A stretch of DNA of 30,356 nt from a virus: positions 1-30,356 of the IMG/VR virus record IMGVR_UViG_3300042731_005932. One strand, 5' to 3'. The notes beneath the pieces were generated by a model. It worked only from the letters and a program-made list of their open reading frames with translations, was not told the origin of the DNA and did no database searches. Positions 7,549 through 14,415 of this stretch are shown one piece after another; position 1 is the first letter of the stretch, and each line of letters starts with the position of its first letter. The position numbers and the translations under genes were made by a program.

Positions 7549-7758
7549 ATGAAAGAAAATAAAAACATTAAAAACAATTTAAAAAAATACAGGGTATGGA
7601 AAAATTTAAGACAGGTAGATCTTGCAGAAATATTAGGTGTATCAACTTGCACACTTAGAAGAATTGAAGCTAATTGCTCTTACCCTAAATATCAAGTTAG
7701 AGCAAAAATATGTAACTATTTTAATGTAAATCAAGATCAAATGTTTTATTTTGATTAG
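7549..7758 (+). CDS. XRE/Cro-type helix-turn-helix regulator
   Basis: 69 residues, nearly all one helix-turn-helix domain: LKKYRVWKNLRQVDLAEILGVSTCTLRRIEAN, then YPKYQVRAKICNYFNV. This is the Cro/C1 fold of small phage repressors. AGGAGGA ribosome binding site. It is last in its unit and lies directly before the promoter at 7763, which it may control together with the matching promoter at 2808; that link is inference. Confidence 0.85.
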   Translation: MKENKNIKNNLKKYRVWKNLRQVDLAEILGVSTCTLRRIEANCSYPKYQVRAKICNYFNVNQDQMFYFD

Positions 7759-7762
7759 ACAA

Positions 7763-7791
7763 TTGACTTTTAAAATACAATGATATATAAT
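7763..7791 (+). promoter_or_regulatory. Second copy of the early promoter
   Basis: TTGACT at 7763-7768, 17-base spacer, TATAAT at 7786-7791. From CAATTGAC to TATAAT it is almost identical to 2806-2836, and both lead into an AATTTTaAGGAGGATTAA-type leader. It drives the genes from 7822 to 9437. Confidence 0.8.
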
Positions 7792-7821
7792 AAGAGTATT
7801 AATTTTAAGGAGGATTAAGAT

Positions 7822-7923
7822 ATGCCTAGATGTCCAGAATGCGGATGTATTATGACAAGGATTATAGATAAAAATGGCAATGAAACTTATGAATGCAGTA
7901 ATCCTAATTGTCCAAGCAAATAA
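7822..7923 (+). CDS. 33-residue zinc-ribbon protein
   Basis: ATG with a strong AAGGAGGATTAA ribosome binding site directly below the promoter at 7763. CPECGC near the start and a C-terminal Cys pair (CSNPNC) form a compact four-Cys ribbon. Too short for a function call, but its position, leader and cysteine pattern all support expression. Confidence 0.65.
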   Translation: MPRCPECGCIMTRIIDKNGNETYECSNPNCPSK

Positions 7924-7960
7924 GAATATGCCGTCAAGAGATAATTAATTATATGATTTC

Positions 7961-7976
7961 CTTTTGTCGGCACAAG
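7961..7976. repeat. Degenerate copy of the GCCGGC palindrome
   Basis: CTTTTGTCGGCACAAG differs from the consensus CTTTTGCCGGCAAAAG at two bases and keeps most of its dyad symmetry. It lies in the 84-base gap between two genes, preceded by ATATGATTTC, which matches the flank of the copy at 28668 (ATATGATTC). Confidence 0.45.
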
Positions 7977-8007
7977 TTTTACAAATAACAAAATGGAGGA
8001 TTAAAAT

Positions 8008-8490
8008 ATGAAAAACTTACAAGATAAAAACATTAATGCAGAATTAATTGTAAACGATTTTAAGGAAATTAAGCTTGAAAATGAAAAGCTTATAAATACT
8101 TGTGAAAGCATGATCGCAAAATATCAAGAAAAAATATCAGAATATAAGAGCAATATCGAAAATGCAGAAGAAAGCTTAAAACAAAAATTGTTTAGCATGA
8201 TACCAGAAGAGGACTATAAAGAAACGAAAACACAATACACTTATAAAACTCCGTCATGCAAACTTACAAGAAAGAAAGCTTTTAAAACAATTGCCTTAAA
8301 AACAGACTATATTGAAAAAGAAATACCTGAAGAATTTATAAAAATCAAAAAAAGCGTAGACTGGATTAATTTTAAAAAAGATCTGGTCATAGAAGGCGAA
8401 TCTGTAATAAATAAAACAACTGGCGAGATCGTAGAAAGCTGCGAAATAAAAAATAATTTAGAAAGTTTTAAAATCAAATTGGAGGATTAA
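8008..8490 (+). CDS. Coiled-coil phage protein, Gam-like or Gp157-like
   Basis: 160 residues. A long helix (about 10-65) is followed by a basic beta-rich part (TYKTPSCKLTRKK..., then VDWINFKKDLVI..G..V...TGEIVESC). This two-part architecture matches the phage Mu Gam-like nuclease inhibitors and siphovirus Gp157 proteins, which bind DNA ends or protect phage DNA from host exonuclease. I cannot separate the two families by eye. GGAGGATTAA leader, in the unit driven from 7763. Confidence 0.55.
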   Translation: MKNLQDKNINAELIVNDFKEIKLENEKLINTCESMIAKYQEKISEYKSNIENAEESLKQKLFSMIPEEDYKETKTQYTYKTPSCKLTRKKAFKTIALKTDYIEKEIPEEFIKIKKSVDWINFKKDLVIEGESVINKTTGEIVESCEIKNNLESFKIKLED

Positions 8491-8493
8491 ATT

Positions 8494-8934
8494 ATGAAAT
8501 TTCAAATTGGTGACAAAGTTAAGTTTAAAAATGGTTTAAAAATAGGTAATTGTTATGACGGATTTGGTTTTAGCTCAGATATGCACAAACAAAGAAACAA
8601 AACTTTTGAAATAGTAGAAGAAGATACTGAAGATTTTAGAATTAAATCATGTGATGATAAGTCAGATTTTATGTGTGCTAAATACTGGGTAACTGAGATT
8701 ATGATTGATTTAGTTGAGAGAGTGCATAAAAGAATATTTGTAAATCAATCTGATCGTAAACAATATGGCAGTTATAAGTATACAGATTTAGGAAAATGTC
8801 CTAAATGTGAAGATATAATGCATTGGAATAATCACAATACATTATACATTGATAAAGATGGAAAAAATAAAAAAATAAAAATAATTACGCAATACTGTGA
8901 AATGTGTGATGAGTTATATATTCGGTGTGAGTAG
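8494..8934 (+). CDS. Hypothetical protein: SH3-like barrel plus zinc ribbon
   Basis: 146 residues, GGAGGATTAA ribosome binding site inside the upstream gene end. It begins MKFQIGDKVKFKNGL, a start typical of small SH3/KOW-type barrels. CPKC (about residue 106) and CEMC (about 137) then suggest a zinc ribbon. Role unknown; the combination suggests binding to nucleic acid or a host protein. Confidence 0.65.
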   Translation: MKFQIGDKVKFKNGLKIGNCYDGFGFSSDMHKQRNKTFEIVEEDTEDFRIKSCDDKSDFMCAKYWVTEIMIDLVERVHKRIFVNQSDRKQYGSYKYTDLGKCPKCEDIMHWNNHNTLYIDKDGKNKKIKIITQYCEMCDELYIRCE

Positions 8935-8951
8935 AGGGGTTTGTAAATTTA

Positions 8952-9437
8952 ATGACTGATCTAAAATCAAAAATTAGAATAGCCGATTATTGCAACACAA
9001 AAGACTTTAAAAAAACAAGAAAAGGGCGATTATTAAAAGATTGCCCTTTCTGCAATCATAAATGGCATTTTATGCTGAACGACAATAACAGCTATTACAG
9101 TTATAATGGTTGCTGTGATGGCGGAGACTCAATCGACTTCATGAGAGAGAAATACAATAAGTCGTTTAGTGATTTGGTGAAAGAGTATGGATTAGATGGC
9201 AAAATTGAGAAACCGACAATTGCCGACAAAAGGATTGAAGAAGTTGTTAAGTTCAAGAGAAAAAGATATATAGATAAGGCATTTAAATATCTAGAAGGCG
9301 AAGCAGGAAGATATATTGATGCAGGGATTGAGGGCGATGACAATATTTACTTTAAGATTATTGTCAGGTTGTCTTCCTTGCCGGATAAGTCAAAATATGT
9401 TTATTTGAAGCAGTTGTTTTGCGAATATGATTTGTGA
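8952..9437 (+). CDS. CHC2-type primase zinc-finger protein without a catalytic domain
   Basis: 161 residues. Residues about 8-75 match the DnaG CHC2 zinc domain: IADYCNT..., CPFC..KWHF, then YYSYNGCCDGGDSIDFM and a helix SFSDLVKEYG. In primases this module recognises the priming site. No Toprim or polymerase domain follows, only about 85 residues of helical sequence. It may be a stand-alone recruiting factor for primer synthesis or a remnant. Ribosome binding site GAGGGG. A stem-loop overlaps its stop. Confidence 0.8.
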   Translation: MTDLKSKIRIADYCNTKDFKKTRKGRLLKDCPFCNHKWHFMLNDNNSYYSYNGCCDGGDSIDFMREKYNKSFSDLVKEYGLDGKIEKPTIADKRIEEVVKFKRKRYIDKAFKYLEGEAGRYIDAGIEGDDNIYFKIIVRLSSLPDKSKYVYLKQLFCEYDL

Positions 9438-9449
9438 TTATATTCGCAA
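9419..9449 (+). terminator. Stem-loop over the end of the CHC2 gene
   Basis: TTGCGAATATGA (9419-9430) pairs with TTATATTCGCAA (9438-9449) around a 7-base loop, 12 pairs with one G-T. The stop codon is in the loop region. The following T-run is weak (TTTGATAT), so termination may be partial. Confidence 0.5.
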
Positions 9450-9610
9450 TTTGATATAAATATTTCTAAAAGAATAAAAAAGATTTGATTTTTTGGGTTT
9501 TGAAAACTCTAAAACAAATAATGGTAAAAAAAAGGAAGACCAGAAACATTTTAAAATATAATTTGTGATTGCGAAATATATTTTGCATAGTTATGTAATA
9601 AATGACAATA

Positions 9611-9643
9611 AATATATAGTCCATAAATTATGGATTATATATT
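9611..9643. promoter_or_regulatory. Palindrome upstream of the Rha promoter
   Basis: 16-base arms with one G-T pair. The half-site TATGGATTATAT (9629-9640) is repeated exactly in the palindrome before the second Rha gene (13029-13040). A shared operator for Rha-type regulators is possible. Confidence 0.45.
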
Positions 9644-9706
9644 ATAAAAAAAATAGTTGTCTATTGTTACTAGGCAAGTTAATGAGTGGTAAACCTTAAT
9701 TTATTT

Positions 9707-9735
9707 TTGACATTAGCGTAAATTAATAATATAAT
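9707..9735 (+). promoter_or_regulatory. Consensus promoter of the first Rha gene
   Basis: TTGACA at 9707-9712, exactly 17 bases, then TATAAT at 9730-9735. GTAAAT upstream and ATTTAC downstream of the -10 box form a short dyad that could be an operator. Confidence 0.85.
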
Positions 9736-9773
9736 ATTTACATAAACGTTAAAAATAAAGCGAGGGACCATAA

Positions 9774-10550
9774 ATGAAAAATTTAATAGAAATAAATAAG
9801 AATGAACTAATAATAACTAGCAAAATGATTGCTGATGGAGTTAACAACAAGCATAAAAATGTAATTCAATTAATCGAAAATCATTTTGAAAGAATAAAAA
9901 AAATAAGAGGAATTCTTCCGTTTGAAACAGAAAAAAAATCAACTAATAATTGGAAAATAGAACGACGAGGACGACCTTCTAAATTTTATTTATTGAATGA
10001 AGTACAGGCGAGTTTTTTAATTTCTTTGATGGACAATAGCGAAGAAGTGTTAGATTTTAAACAATACTTAGTTAAAGAATTTTATAGAATGCGTAGAGCT
10101 TTATTACAAGTAGAGCTTAACAAACAAAACAAAGAATGGCTAGAATCACGAGAAAAAGGTAAAGAAACAAGAAAGAAAGTAGCAAAAGAGTACGAAAACT
10201 ATTTAAAGTATGCTATTGAAAACGGTTCTAAAACCTACGAAAAGAAGCCGCAATTAGCATATTCTCAATTTACCAATATGATAAACAAGTCATTGTTCGA
10301 TTTTGAGTTCAAGCCTAAAGCCGGAACTACTAGAAATTATATGACTAAAGATCAATTAGACATTGTTAATAGTGCTGAAATACTTACACAAAAAATAATA
10401 CAGCAGGAGATCGACAAAGGCACTGAATATCATGAGATATTTAAGACAACTAAGGCAAAAATTAAGACTTATGCTGAGCTTTCGGGCAAGAGTAAGATTA
10501 TAGATATATTAGTTAATAATCAAATCGATATGTTGAATTTGTTGAAATAA
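9774..10550 (+). CDS. Rha-family phage regulatory protein / antirepressor
   Basis: 258 residues. Residues about 8-115 match the Rha domain: ITSKMIADGVNNKHKNVIQLIENH, a basic RRGRPSKFYLLNE and ASFLISLMDNSEEVLDFKQYLVKEFYRM. A coiled helix (115-150) precedes a C-terminal part typical of phage antirepressors. Rha proteins are proposed to control lytic or lysogenic gene expression. It has its own consensus promoter and a stem-loop just after the gene, so it is a one-gene unit. Ribosome binding site GCGAGGG. Confidence 0.85.
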   Translation: MKNLIEINKNELIITSKMIADGVNNKHKNVIQLIENHFERIKKIRGILPFETEKKSTNNWKIERRGRPSKFYLLNEVQASFLISLMDNSEEVLDFKQYLVKEFYRMRRALLQVELNKQNKEWLESREKGKETRKKVAKEYENYLKYAIENGSKTYEKKPQLAYSQFTNMINKSLFDFEFKPKAGTTRNYMTKDQLDIVNSAEILTQKIIQQEIDKGTEYHEIFKTTKAKIKTYAELSGKSKIIDILVNNQIDMLNLLK

Positions 10551-10562
10551 AAAATACTTATT

Positions 10563-10592
10563 GCAAACATTTAAAATATTTGCTTAATTTTT
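10563..10592 (+). terminator. Probable terminator after the first Rha gene
   Basis: GCAAACAT and ATATTTGC pair with one mismatch around TTAAA, followed by TTAATTTTT. The stem is short and AU-rich. Confidence 0.5.
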
Positions 10593-10714
10593 ACAGTAAT
10601 AGTATTAGCTTAAATGAGGTTTTAAATAATGCTGGAGCTGTATTAGTTAATAAGGCTGAGGATTGCGATATTGATTTAAGTCCTGATTTAAAATTATTGG
10701 TAGGTGAAAGATAA
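10580..10714 (+). pseudogene. Possible remnant of a small gene
   Basis: An open frame of 44 codons begins at a TTG and ends LVGER. Its second half (GAVLVNKAEDCDIDLSPDLK) has coding-like composition, but no ATG is in frame. GAGGT at about 10616 is followed by an ATG one frame off that hits a stop after five codons. This could be a frameshifted small gene or chance. Confidence 0.2.
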
Positions 10715-10715
10715 A

Positions 10716-10844
10716 ATGGATTGTCCAGAATGCAAGAAAAAGAAAAAATCAGTTGCGATGGATAATGTTGGCACTGATGATATAACAGGAGGCACAGAAT
10801 ACAAGTGCCCAGAATGCGGATATGAATGTATTCAGAGAAAATGA
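10716..10844 (+). CDS. 42-residue zinc-ribbon protein
   Basis: ATG follows AGGTGAAAG. Two CPEC motifs (residues 3-6 and 31-34) plus C38 and a lysine run (CKKKKKS) form a small zinc ribbon resembling C-terminal ribbons of transcription or repair proteins. It ends just before a terminator. Function unknown; it is the last early-type gene before the packaging genes. Confidence 0.6.
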   Translation: MDCPECKKKKKSVAMDNVGTDDITGGTEYKCPECGYECIQRK

Positions 10845-10858
10845 TAATTGATTCAAAT

Positions 10859-10887
10859 AATGCCTATCGCTAGGTGTTATTTTTTTT
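10859..10887 (+). terminator. Rho-independent terminator before the packaging module
   Basis: AATGCCTA and TAGGTGTT form an 8-bp stem (two G-T pairs) with loop TCGC, followed by ATTTTTTTT. This is a good intrinsic terminator. Confidence 0.8.
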
Positions 10888-10900
10888 GTATAATAAGATT

Positions 10901-11491
10901 ATGGATAATAATAACGATAAATTACTACAGCATAAGCTTAAATGTAAGCTATGCATAAATAAAATAACAAATTACGATGTCGATTTATATACTAATAGTA
11001 AATCAGAATTTGTAATATATGCTCAAGTCAAAGCAAAATTTGATATAACTTTTGACATATTGAAAGAGCATAAATTATTTATACCGCAAATTTACAGTGA
11101 AAAAAGTTTATTAGCAAAAATCAAAGATCATAATTTTAATATAAACAATAATGGCATTAATGAAACAAAGCTATCTAAAAATATTGAACAAATGCAATTG
11201 ATTTGCAATAGCATTATATGGGAAGAAATTCCTGTGTTGTTAAATAAAATTGTGGAAGCATCTAAGTCTGGTAAAATATCAATTAATACTTTAACGAGTA
11301 TACTTGACAAGTTAGTATCTTGTAGCAAAAAGATAGATAAAAATGAAATTAATTTTATTGATATAAATAAAGATGAGTCTTTAAATTGTGATCCCGGCAA
11401 AGGAAATAATATGCAAGGATTAACACAAGAAAATTTTATGAAGACAATTGATGCTTTAAAAAAGGCGAATAAAAGGCTAAAAGATGATTAA
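10901..11491 (+). CDS. Putative small terminase subunit
   Basis: 196 residues, overlapping the large terminase gene by 8 bases, the usual place of the small subunit that recognises phage DNA for packaging. The sequence itself is not diagnostic: CKLCINK near the start, then helical segments including a basic C-terminus (KKANKRLKDD). The ATG at 10901 has no ribosome binding site; TATAAT at 10889-10894 lies so close that a leaderless transcript is possible. Residues CDPGKGN are encoded by a partial copy of the GCCGGC repeat (11394-11404). Confidence 0.5.
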   Translation: MDNNNDKLLQHKLKCKLCINKITNYDVDLYTNSKSEFVIYAQVKAKFDITFDILKEHKLFIPQIYSEKSLLAKIKDHNFNINNNGINETKLSKNIEQMQLICNSIIWEEIPVLLNKIVEASKSGKISINTLTSILDKLVSCSKKIDKNEINFIDINKDESLNCDPGKGNNMQGLTQENFMKTIDALKKANKRLKDD

Positions 11492-12995
11492 AGAAAAAAT
11501 TAGACAACATTCAAAATTACCAGGTGAATATTTGTTAAAGCCAACTACAGAAGCATTAAGAAATAAGCTTGAAAATTTAGATAAAAAAACTAGAAAAGAA
11601 ATAGTATTGCAAAATCCTGCATTATTTGGCGAATATTATATTAAGCCATATACTCGTAAATGGAACAGTAATACAGCTAATCATCAATATTATATGCTTG
11701 AAGAAGCTATGATTAATAACAATTTGGTGATTCATGTACCAGTTGAACATGCAAAGTCGACCTGGTTCAGTTTAGTATTACCTCTATTCTTTCTTTGCCG
11801 GGATCGAAATACACAAGGGTGCATCTTATCAAACACTTCTCGCCAAGCAAAGGGATTTCTAAGACTTATAAAATGGCATATAGAGTACAATCCACGATTT
11901 AAAGAAGATTTTGGAGACTATATCATACCTCATAAGCCAACCAAAAATGACGATGCTGGCAAATGGACAACAGAAGAGATAATTATAAAAAGAGATCAGG
12001 GATATCAATCAAAAGATCCTACAATTGTCGCAATTGGCACAGGTGGAGCAGTAATGGGAGCTAGGCTTGATTGGGTAATCGCTGATGATATTATAGATCT
12101 ATCTAATTCACAAACAGATATACTTAGAAAAAAAGTTGAGGATTGGTGGCTTGAAATAATCGACGCAAGGGTAATTGATGGTGGACGTAAAATTCTTTTA
12201 GGGACATTGCAACATACTAAGGATTTATTATGTGTTCTTTCAGATAAAAACGAATATGCTTATGTGCATTTGTCGGCTCTCGACTCAGATCAAACAACAA
12301 CTTTGTGGCCGGAGCAATGGCCCTTGTCAAGAGTATTGGCAAAAAAAGACTCTATCGGTACAATTAAGTTCAACAAAGTAATGCAGAATGATAGAAAATC
12401 AATTTCAGCAAAATTGCTAGATCCTAATTGGTTGAATTATTATGACAACATGCCTCCGAGGCTAAAAATATATATAGGCATTGATCCCGCGGTCGCTGAC
12501 GATAAAACAACAGCAGAAAGCAAGCGACAAGATAAGTTTGGGTTAGCTGTTATTGGATTTGATGGAGTTAAGGCATATCTGATAGAAGAATTTGAGGATT
12601 GGTTAACATTCCCAGAACAATTAAAACTAGTTGACCGATATAATAGAAAGTATAAGCCATATAAAATGGGCGTTGAAAGTGTTCAGTATCAGCGAGTATT
12701 GGCACAACAAGCATTTATATTAGGCAGTTTACCGCCGATTATGCCAGTTAACGTCGGTACACAAAGCAAGGCTACTAGGATAGAATCTTTTAGTGTATAT
12801 TGTGAGACTAAAAGATTTTGGATAAATAAAACCCATAAACTATTTGAAAATGAATTTTTGGAATTTGAGCCTGGGGGTAAGTCTCCTAATATTCTAGACG
12901 CTTGTTGCGTTGCTATGATTATGATACATGGTAGGGGCAGTTTGAAGGATGTTGAGCTGGTGCCTAGTAGTAATAAGGATTGTAATGTATGGTGA
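11484..12995 (+). CDS. terL: Terminase large subunit
   Basis: 503 residues, ATPase then nuclease. The Walker A equivalent is PVEHAKST (K91), lacking the usual glycines but acceptable for terminases; Walker B is WVIADD (D201, D202). The RuvC-like nuclease is intact: D334 in IGIDPAVA, E398 in GVESVQYQ and D472 in PNILDACC. It pumps DNA into the prohead through the portal and cuts it. Its start overlaps the upstream gene. A promoter for the next gene lies inside its last codons. Confidence 0.93.
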   Translation: MIKEKIRQHSKLPGEYLLKPTTEALRNKLENLDKKTRKEIVLQNPALFGEYYIKPYTRKWNSNTANHQYYMLEEAMINNNLVIHVPVEHAKSTWFSLVLPLFFLCRDRNTQGCILSNTSRQAKGFLRLIKWHIEYNPRFKEDFGDYIIPHKPTKNDDAGKWTTEEIIIKRDQGYQSKDPTIVAIGTGGAVMGARLDWVIADDIIDLSNSQTDILRKKVEDWWLEIIDARVIDGGRKILLGTLQHTKDLLCVLSDKNEYAYVHLSALDSDQTTTLWPEQWPLSRVLAKKDSIGTIKFNKVMQNDRKSISAKLLDPNWLNYYDNMPPRLKIYIGIDPAVADDKTTAESKRQDKFGLAVIGFDGVKAYLIEEFEDWLTFPEQLKLVDRYNRKYKPYKMGVESVQYQRVLAQQAFILGSLPPIMPVNVGTQSKATRIESFSVYCETKRFWINKTHKLFENEFLEFEPGGKSPNILDACCVAMIMIHGRGSLKDVELVPSSNKDCNVW

Positions 12996-13008
12996 TATAT
13001 AGTATAAT
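12980..13008 (+). promoter_or_regulatory. Promoter of the second Rha gene
   Basis: TTGTAA at 12980-12985 and TATAAT at 13003-13008, 17 bases apart, overlapping the stop of the terminase gene. A transcript would start near 13015 and its leader would consist almost entirely of the two hairpins described next. Confidence 0.6.
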
Positions 13009-13024
13009 AGTATTAAGTTAATAA

Positions 13025-13139
13025 ATTATATGGATTATATTGATTCCCAGCCAATATAATCCATATAATAAGTTATAGTATCTTTGTAAATTCGAGCTGG
13101 GAAATTTGGATTTACAAAGATACTTTTATTATATGGAGG
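13025..13139 (+). promoter_or_regulatory. Two-hairpin leader with complementary loops
   Basis: Hairpin 1 pairs 13025-13042 with 13052-13069, 18 perfect pairs, with loop ATTCCCAGC. Hairpin 2 pairs 13077-13093 with 13108-13124, 17 pairs including one G-U, with a loop containing GCTGGGAA. TTCCCAGC (13044-13051) and GCTGGGAA (13096-13103) are exact complements, so the loops can kiss over 8 bases. In addition CCATATAATA (13061-13070, 3' arm of hairpin 1) is complementary to TATTATATGG (13127-13136), which runs into the ribosome binding site GGAGG at 13135-13139. I infer a structured 5' leader controlling translation of the Rha gene; a DNA-level site remains possible. Confidence 0.6.
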
Positions 13140-13143
13140 AAAT

Positions 13144-13845
13144 ATGAATAGAGAATTAGGATTAATTTTATTAAGACATGATGGGTTTAATTGGGTATCA
13201 TTGGATATAGCTAAATGGGCAAACAAAGATCATAAAAATGTAATGAGAGATATTAGAGAAGAAATTATAGAGCTCAATAGCAATCATATATCGACGGAGC
13301 TCATTTTTGAGCTCGTTGAAAATACTAATGTTAACAGCATAATATCAAATGCGCATTATAAACTTTCCAAAAAAGGCATGTTACAAATTGCTTCAAGATA
13401 TAATGCTAAAATTAGACATTTATTAATAGAAAAAGTTGAAGAATTATCAAATCAAATTCAAAAATACAAAAATGTTAAACAAGATAAAGAACATCAAAAA
13501 CAAGCTATGACATTATTGCACGATTTATTGCCAACCGAAGAACAAACAGCAAAAATAAATTATATTAAAGCTAATTCAGTAACAAACAAAGCTGTTAGTA
13601 ATGCTTTTGGATTTAAAAAAATGGTAAAGAAAAATGATATGAGTGAAGACATGAAAGATTTACGTAAAATGGTATTAGAGGATTATGTAAAATTATTTGA
13701 AATTACACAAGATACAAGCGTGATTAAAACATTGCTATATAATAAATATACACCTAAATTATTAAATAAAAGGGAAAGATCATGCAGTTGTGAAAACGTT
13801 ACCGGAGATATAGATGCAGGCGGAAGCGTGAAAATAAAAAGATAA
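13144..13845 (+). CDS. Second Rha-family regulatory protein
   Basis: 233 residues. The N-terminal 100 residues carry the Rha pattern VSLDIAKWANKDHKNVMRDIREEI, then HYKLSKKGMLQIASRYNAKIRHLLIEKVEEL. A coiled segment and a helical C-terminus (NSVTNKAVSNAFGFKKM) follow, different from the first Rha protein. The strong TATGGAGGA ribosome binding site sits at the foot of the two-hairpin leader. A bidirectional terminator closes this one-gene unit, so it is expressed separately from the terminase and head genes around it. Confidence 0.8.
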   Translation: MNRELGLILLRHDGFNWVSLDIAKWANKDHKNVMRDIREEIIELNSNHISTELIFELVENTNVNSIISNAHYKLSKKGMLQIASRYNAKIRHLLIEKVEELSNQIQKYKNVKQDKEHQKQAMTLLHDLLPTEEQTAKINYIKANSVTNKAVSNAFGFKKMVKKNDMSEDMKDLRKMVLEDYVKLFEITQDTSVIKTLLYNKYTPKLLNKRERSCSCENVTGDIDAGGSVKIKR

Positions 13846-13881
13846 TAACAATAAATTTAAATAAATAGTTTACATTACATA

Positions 13882-13910
13882 AAAACACCTAACTAAAAAC
13901 TAGGTGTTTT
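13882..13910. terminator. Bidirectional terminator after the second Rha gene
   Basis: AAAACACCTA and TAGGTGTTTT form a 10-bp stem with loop ACTAAAAAC. A-runs before and T-runs after allow it to work in both directions. Confidence 0.8.
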
Positions 13911-13911
13911 A

Positions 13912-13956
13912 TTATGCTCTAAAACAAGTTATGCTATAATAAAAATAAAAGCATAA
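13912..13956 (+). promoter_or_regulatory. Late-gene promoter with three TTATGCT sites
   Basis: TATAAT at 13935-13940 has no good -35 box. TTATGCT occurs at 13912-13918 and 13929-13935, and inverted (AGCATAA) at 13950-13956, flanking the -10 box. A regulator binding these heptamers could activate or repress the head operon that starts at 13969. Confidence 0.5.
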
Positions 13957-13968
13957 AGGAGCAACAAT

Positions 13969-14415
13969 ATGACAAAGAAAAATGATGAATTAGAAAATGA
14001 AAATCAGATTGAAATTGAAATTTTGAAAGAAGAAATTGAAAAATTAAACAAAAAAATGGATAAAATTAAAACTAGTAAATCCAATATTGGCAATAATGAC
14101 AGTGTGCTAGATGAAAATGCAGAGTTTATGAAACTTGCAGATGCTTGCGTTAAATATGATACAAGAATGAATCATATTAAAACAATGAGTTATAGTGCGC
14201 CGAATGGAGAAAATTTCCCATTGTTTTATTTAAAGCAAATGAAAACTAAAGCATTTTTGAGAATGTGTGAACTGGCAGAAAAAGAAGGGATAACAAGTAG
14301 GAAAAAACCTAAATTTGGGATTGTTTCAGAAGAAGGCAAGAAAAATATGAATGCCCATGCCGGCAAAGAAGAAAGATATGAACCGAAATCAAGTGGAGGA
14401 TCGAAAAATGTATGA
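13969..14415 (+). CDS. Hypothetical coiled-coil protein, first gene of the head operon
   Basis: 148 residues. Residues 5-40 are a charged coiled coil (NELENENQIEIEILKEEIEKL). The middle (MKLADACVKYDTRMNHIKTMS) is helical and the end is basic and glycine-rich. AAAGGAG ribosome binding site. Position suggests a packaging or head-assembly helper; no family recognised. A GCCGGC repeat near the end encodes HAGKEE, and the last codons overlap the next gene. Confidence 0.7.
   Translation: MTKKNDELENENQIEIEILKEEIEKLNKKMDKIKTSKSNIGNNDSVLDENAEFMKLADACVKYDTRMNHIKTMSYSAPNGENFPLFYLKQMKTKAFLRMCELAEKEGITSRKKPKFGIVSEEGKKNMNAHAGKEERYEPKSSGGSKNV
14358..14368. repeat. GCCGGC repeat inside the coiled-coil gene
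   Basis: TGCCGGCAAAG, the core and right half of the palindrome, followed by AAGAAAGATATG. The ATG at 14378 is in frame with the next gene and could be an alternative start. Confidence 0.5.

Larger units (their letters stand above)
9438..9773 (+). other. 336-base non-coding interval before the first Rha gene
   Basis: After the stem-loop there is no open frame with a credible ribosome binding site. It holds a palindrome at 9611-9643 (AATATATAGTCCATAA facing TTATGGATTATATATT), A-rich stretches near 9525-9535 and 9645-9653, and a consensus promoter at 9707-9735. The interval separates the early unit from a singly transcribed regulator gene. Confidence 0.6.

Noticed and set aside
9520-9567. Short open frame in the gap before the first Rha gene
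   Set aside because: Only 15 codons, no ribosome binding site, and composition is A-rich non-coding.
14351-14407. Upstream start of the DUF5662 gene at 14351
   Set aside because: It lies inside the previous gene without a ribosome binding site; GGAGGA is placed for 14408. The ATG at 14378 remains a weaker alternative.
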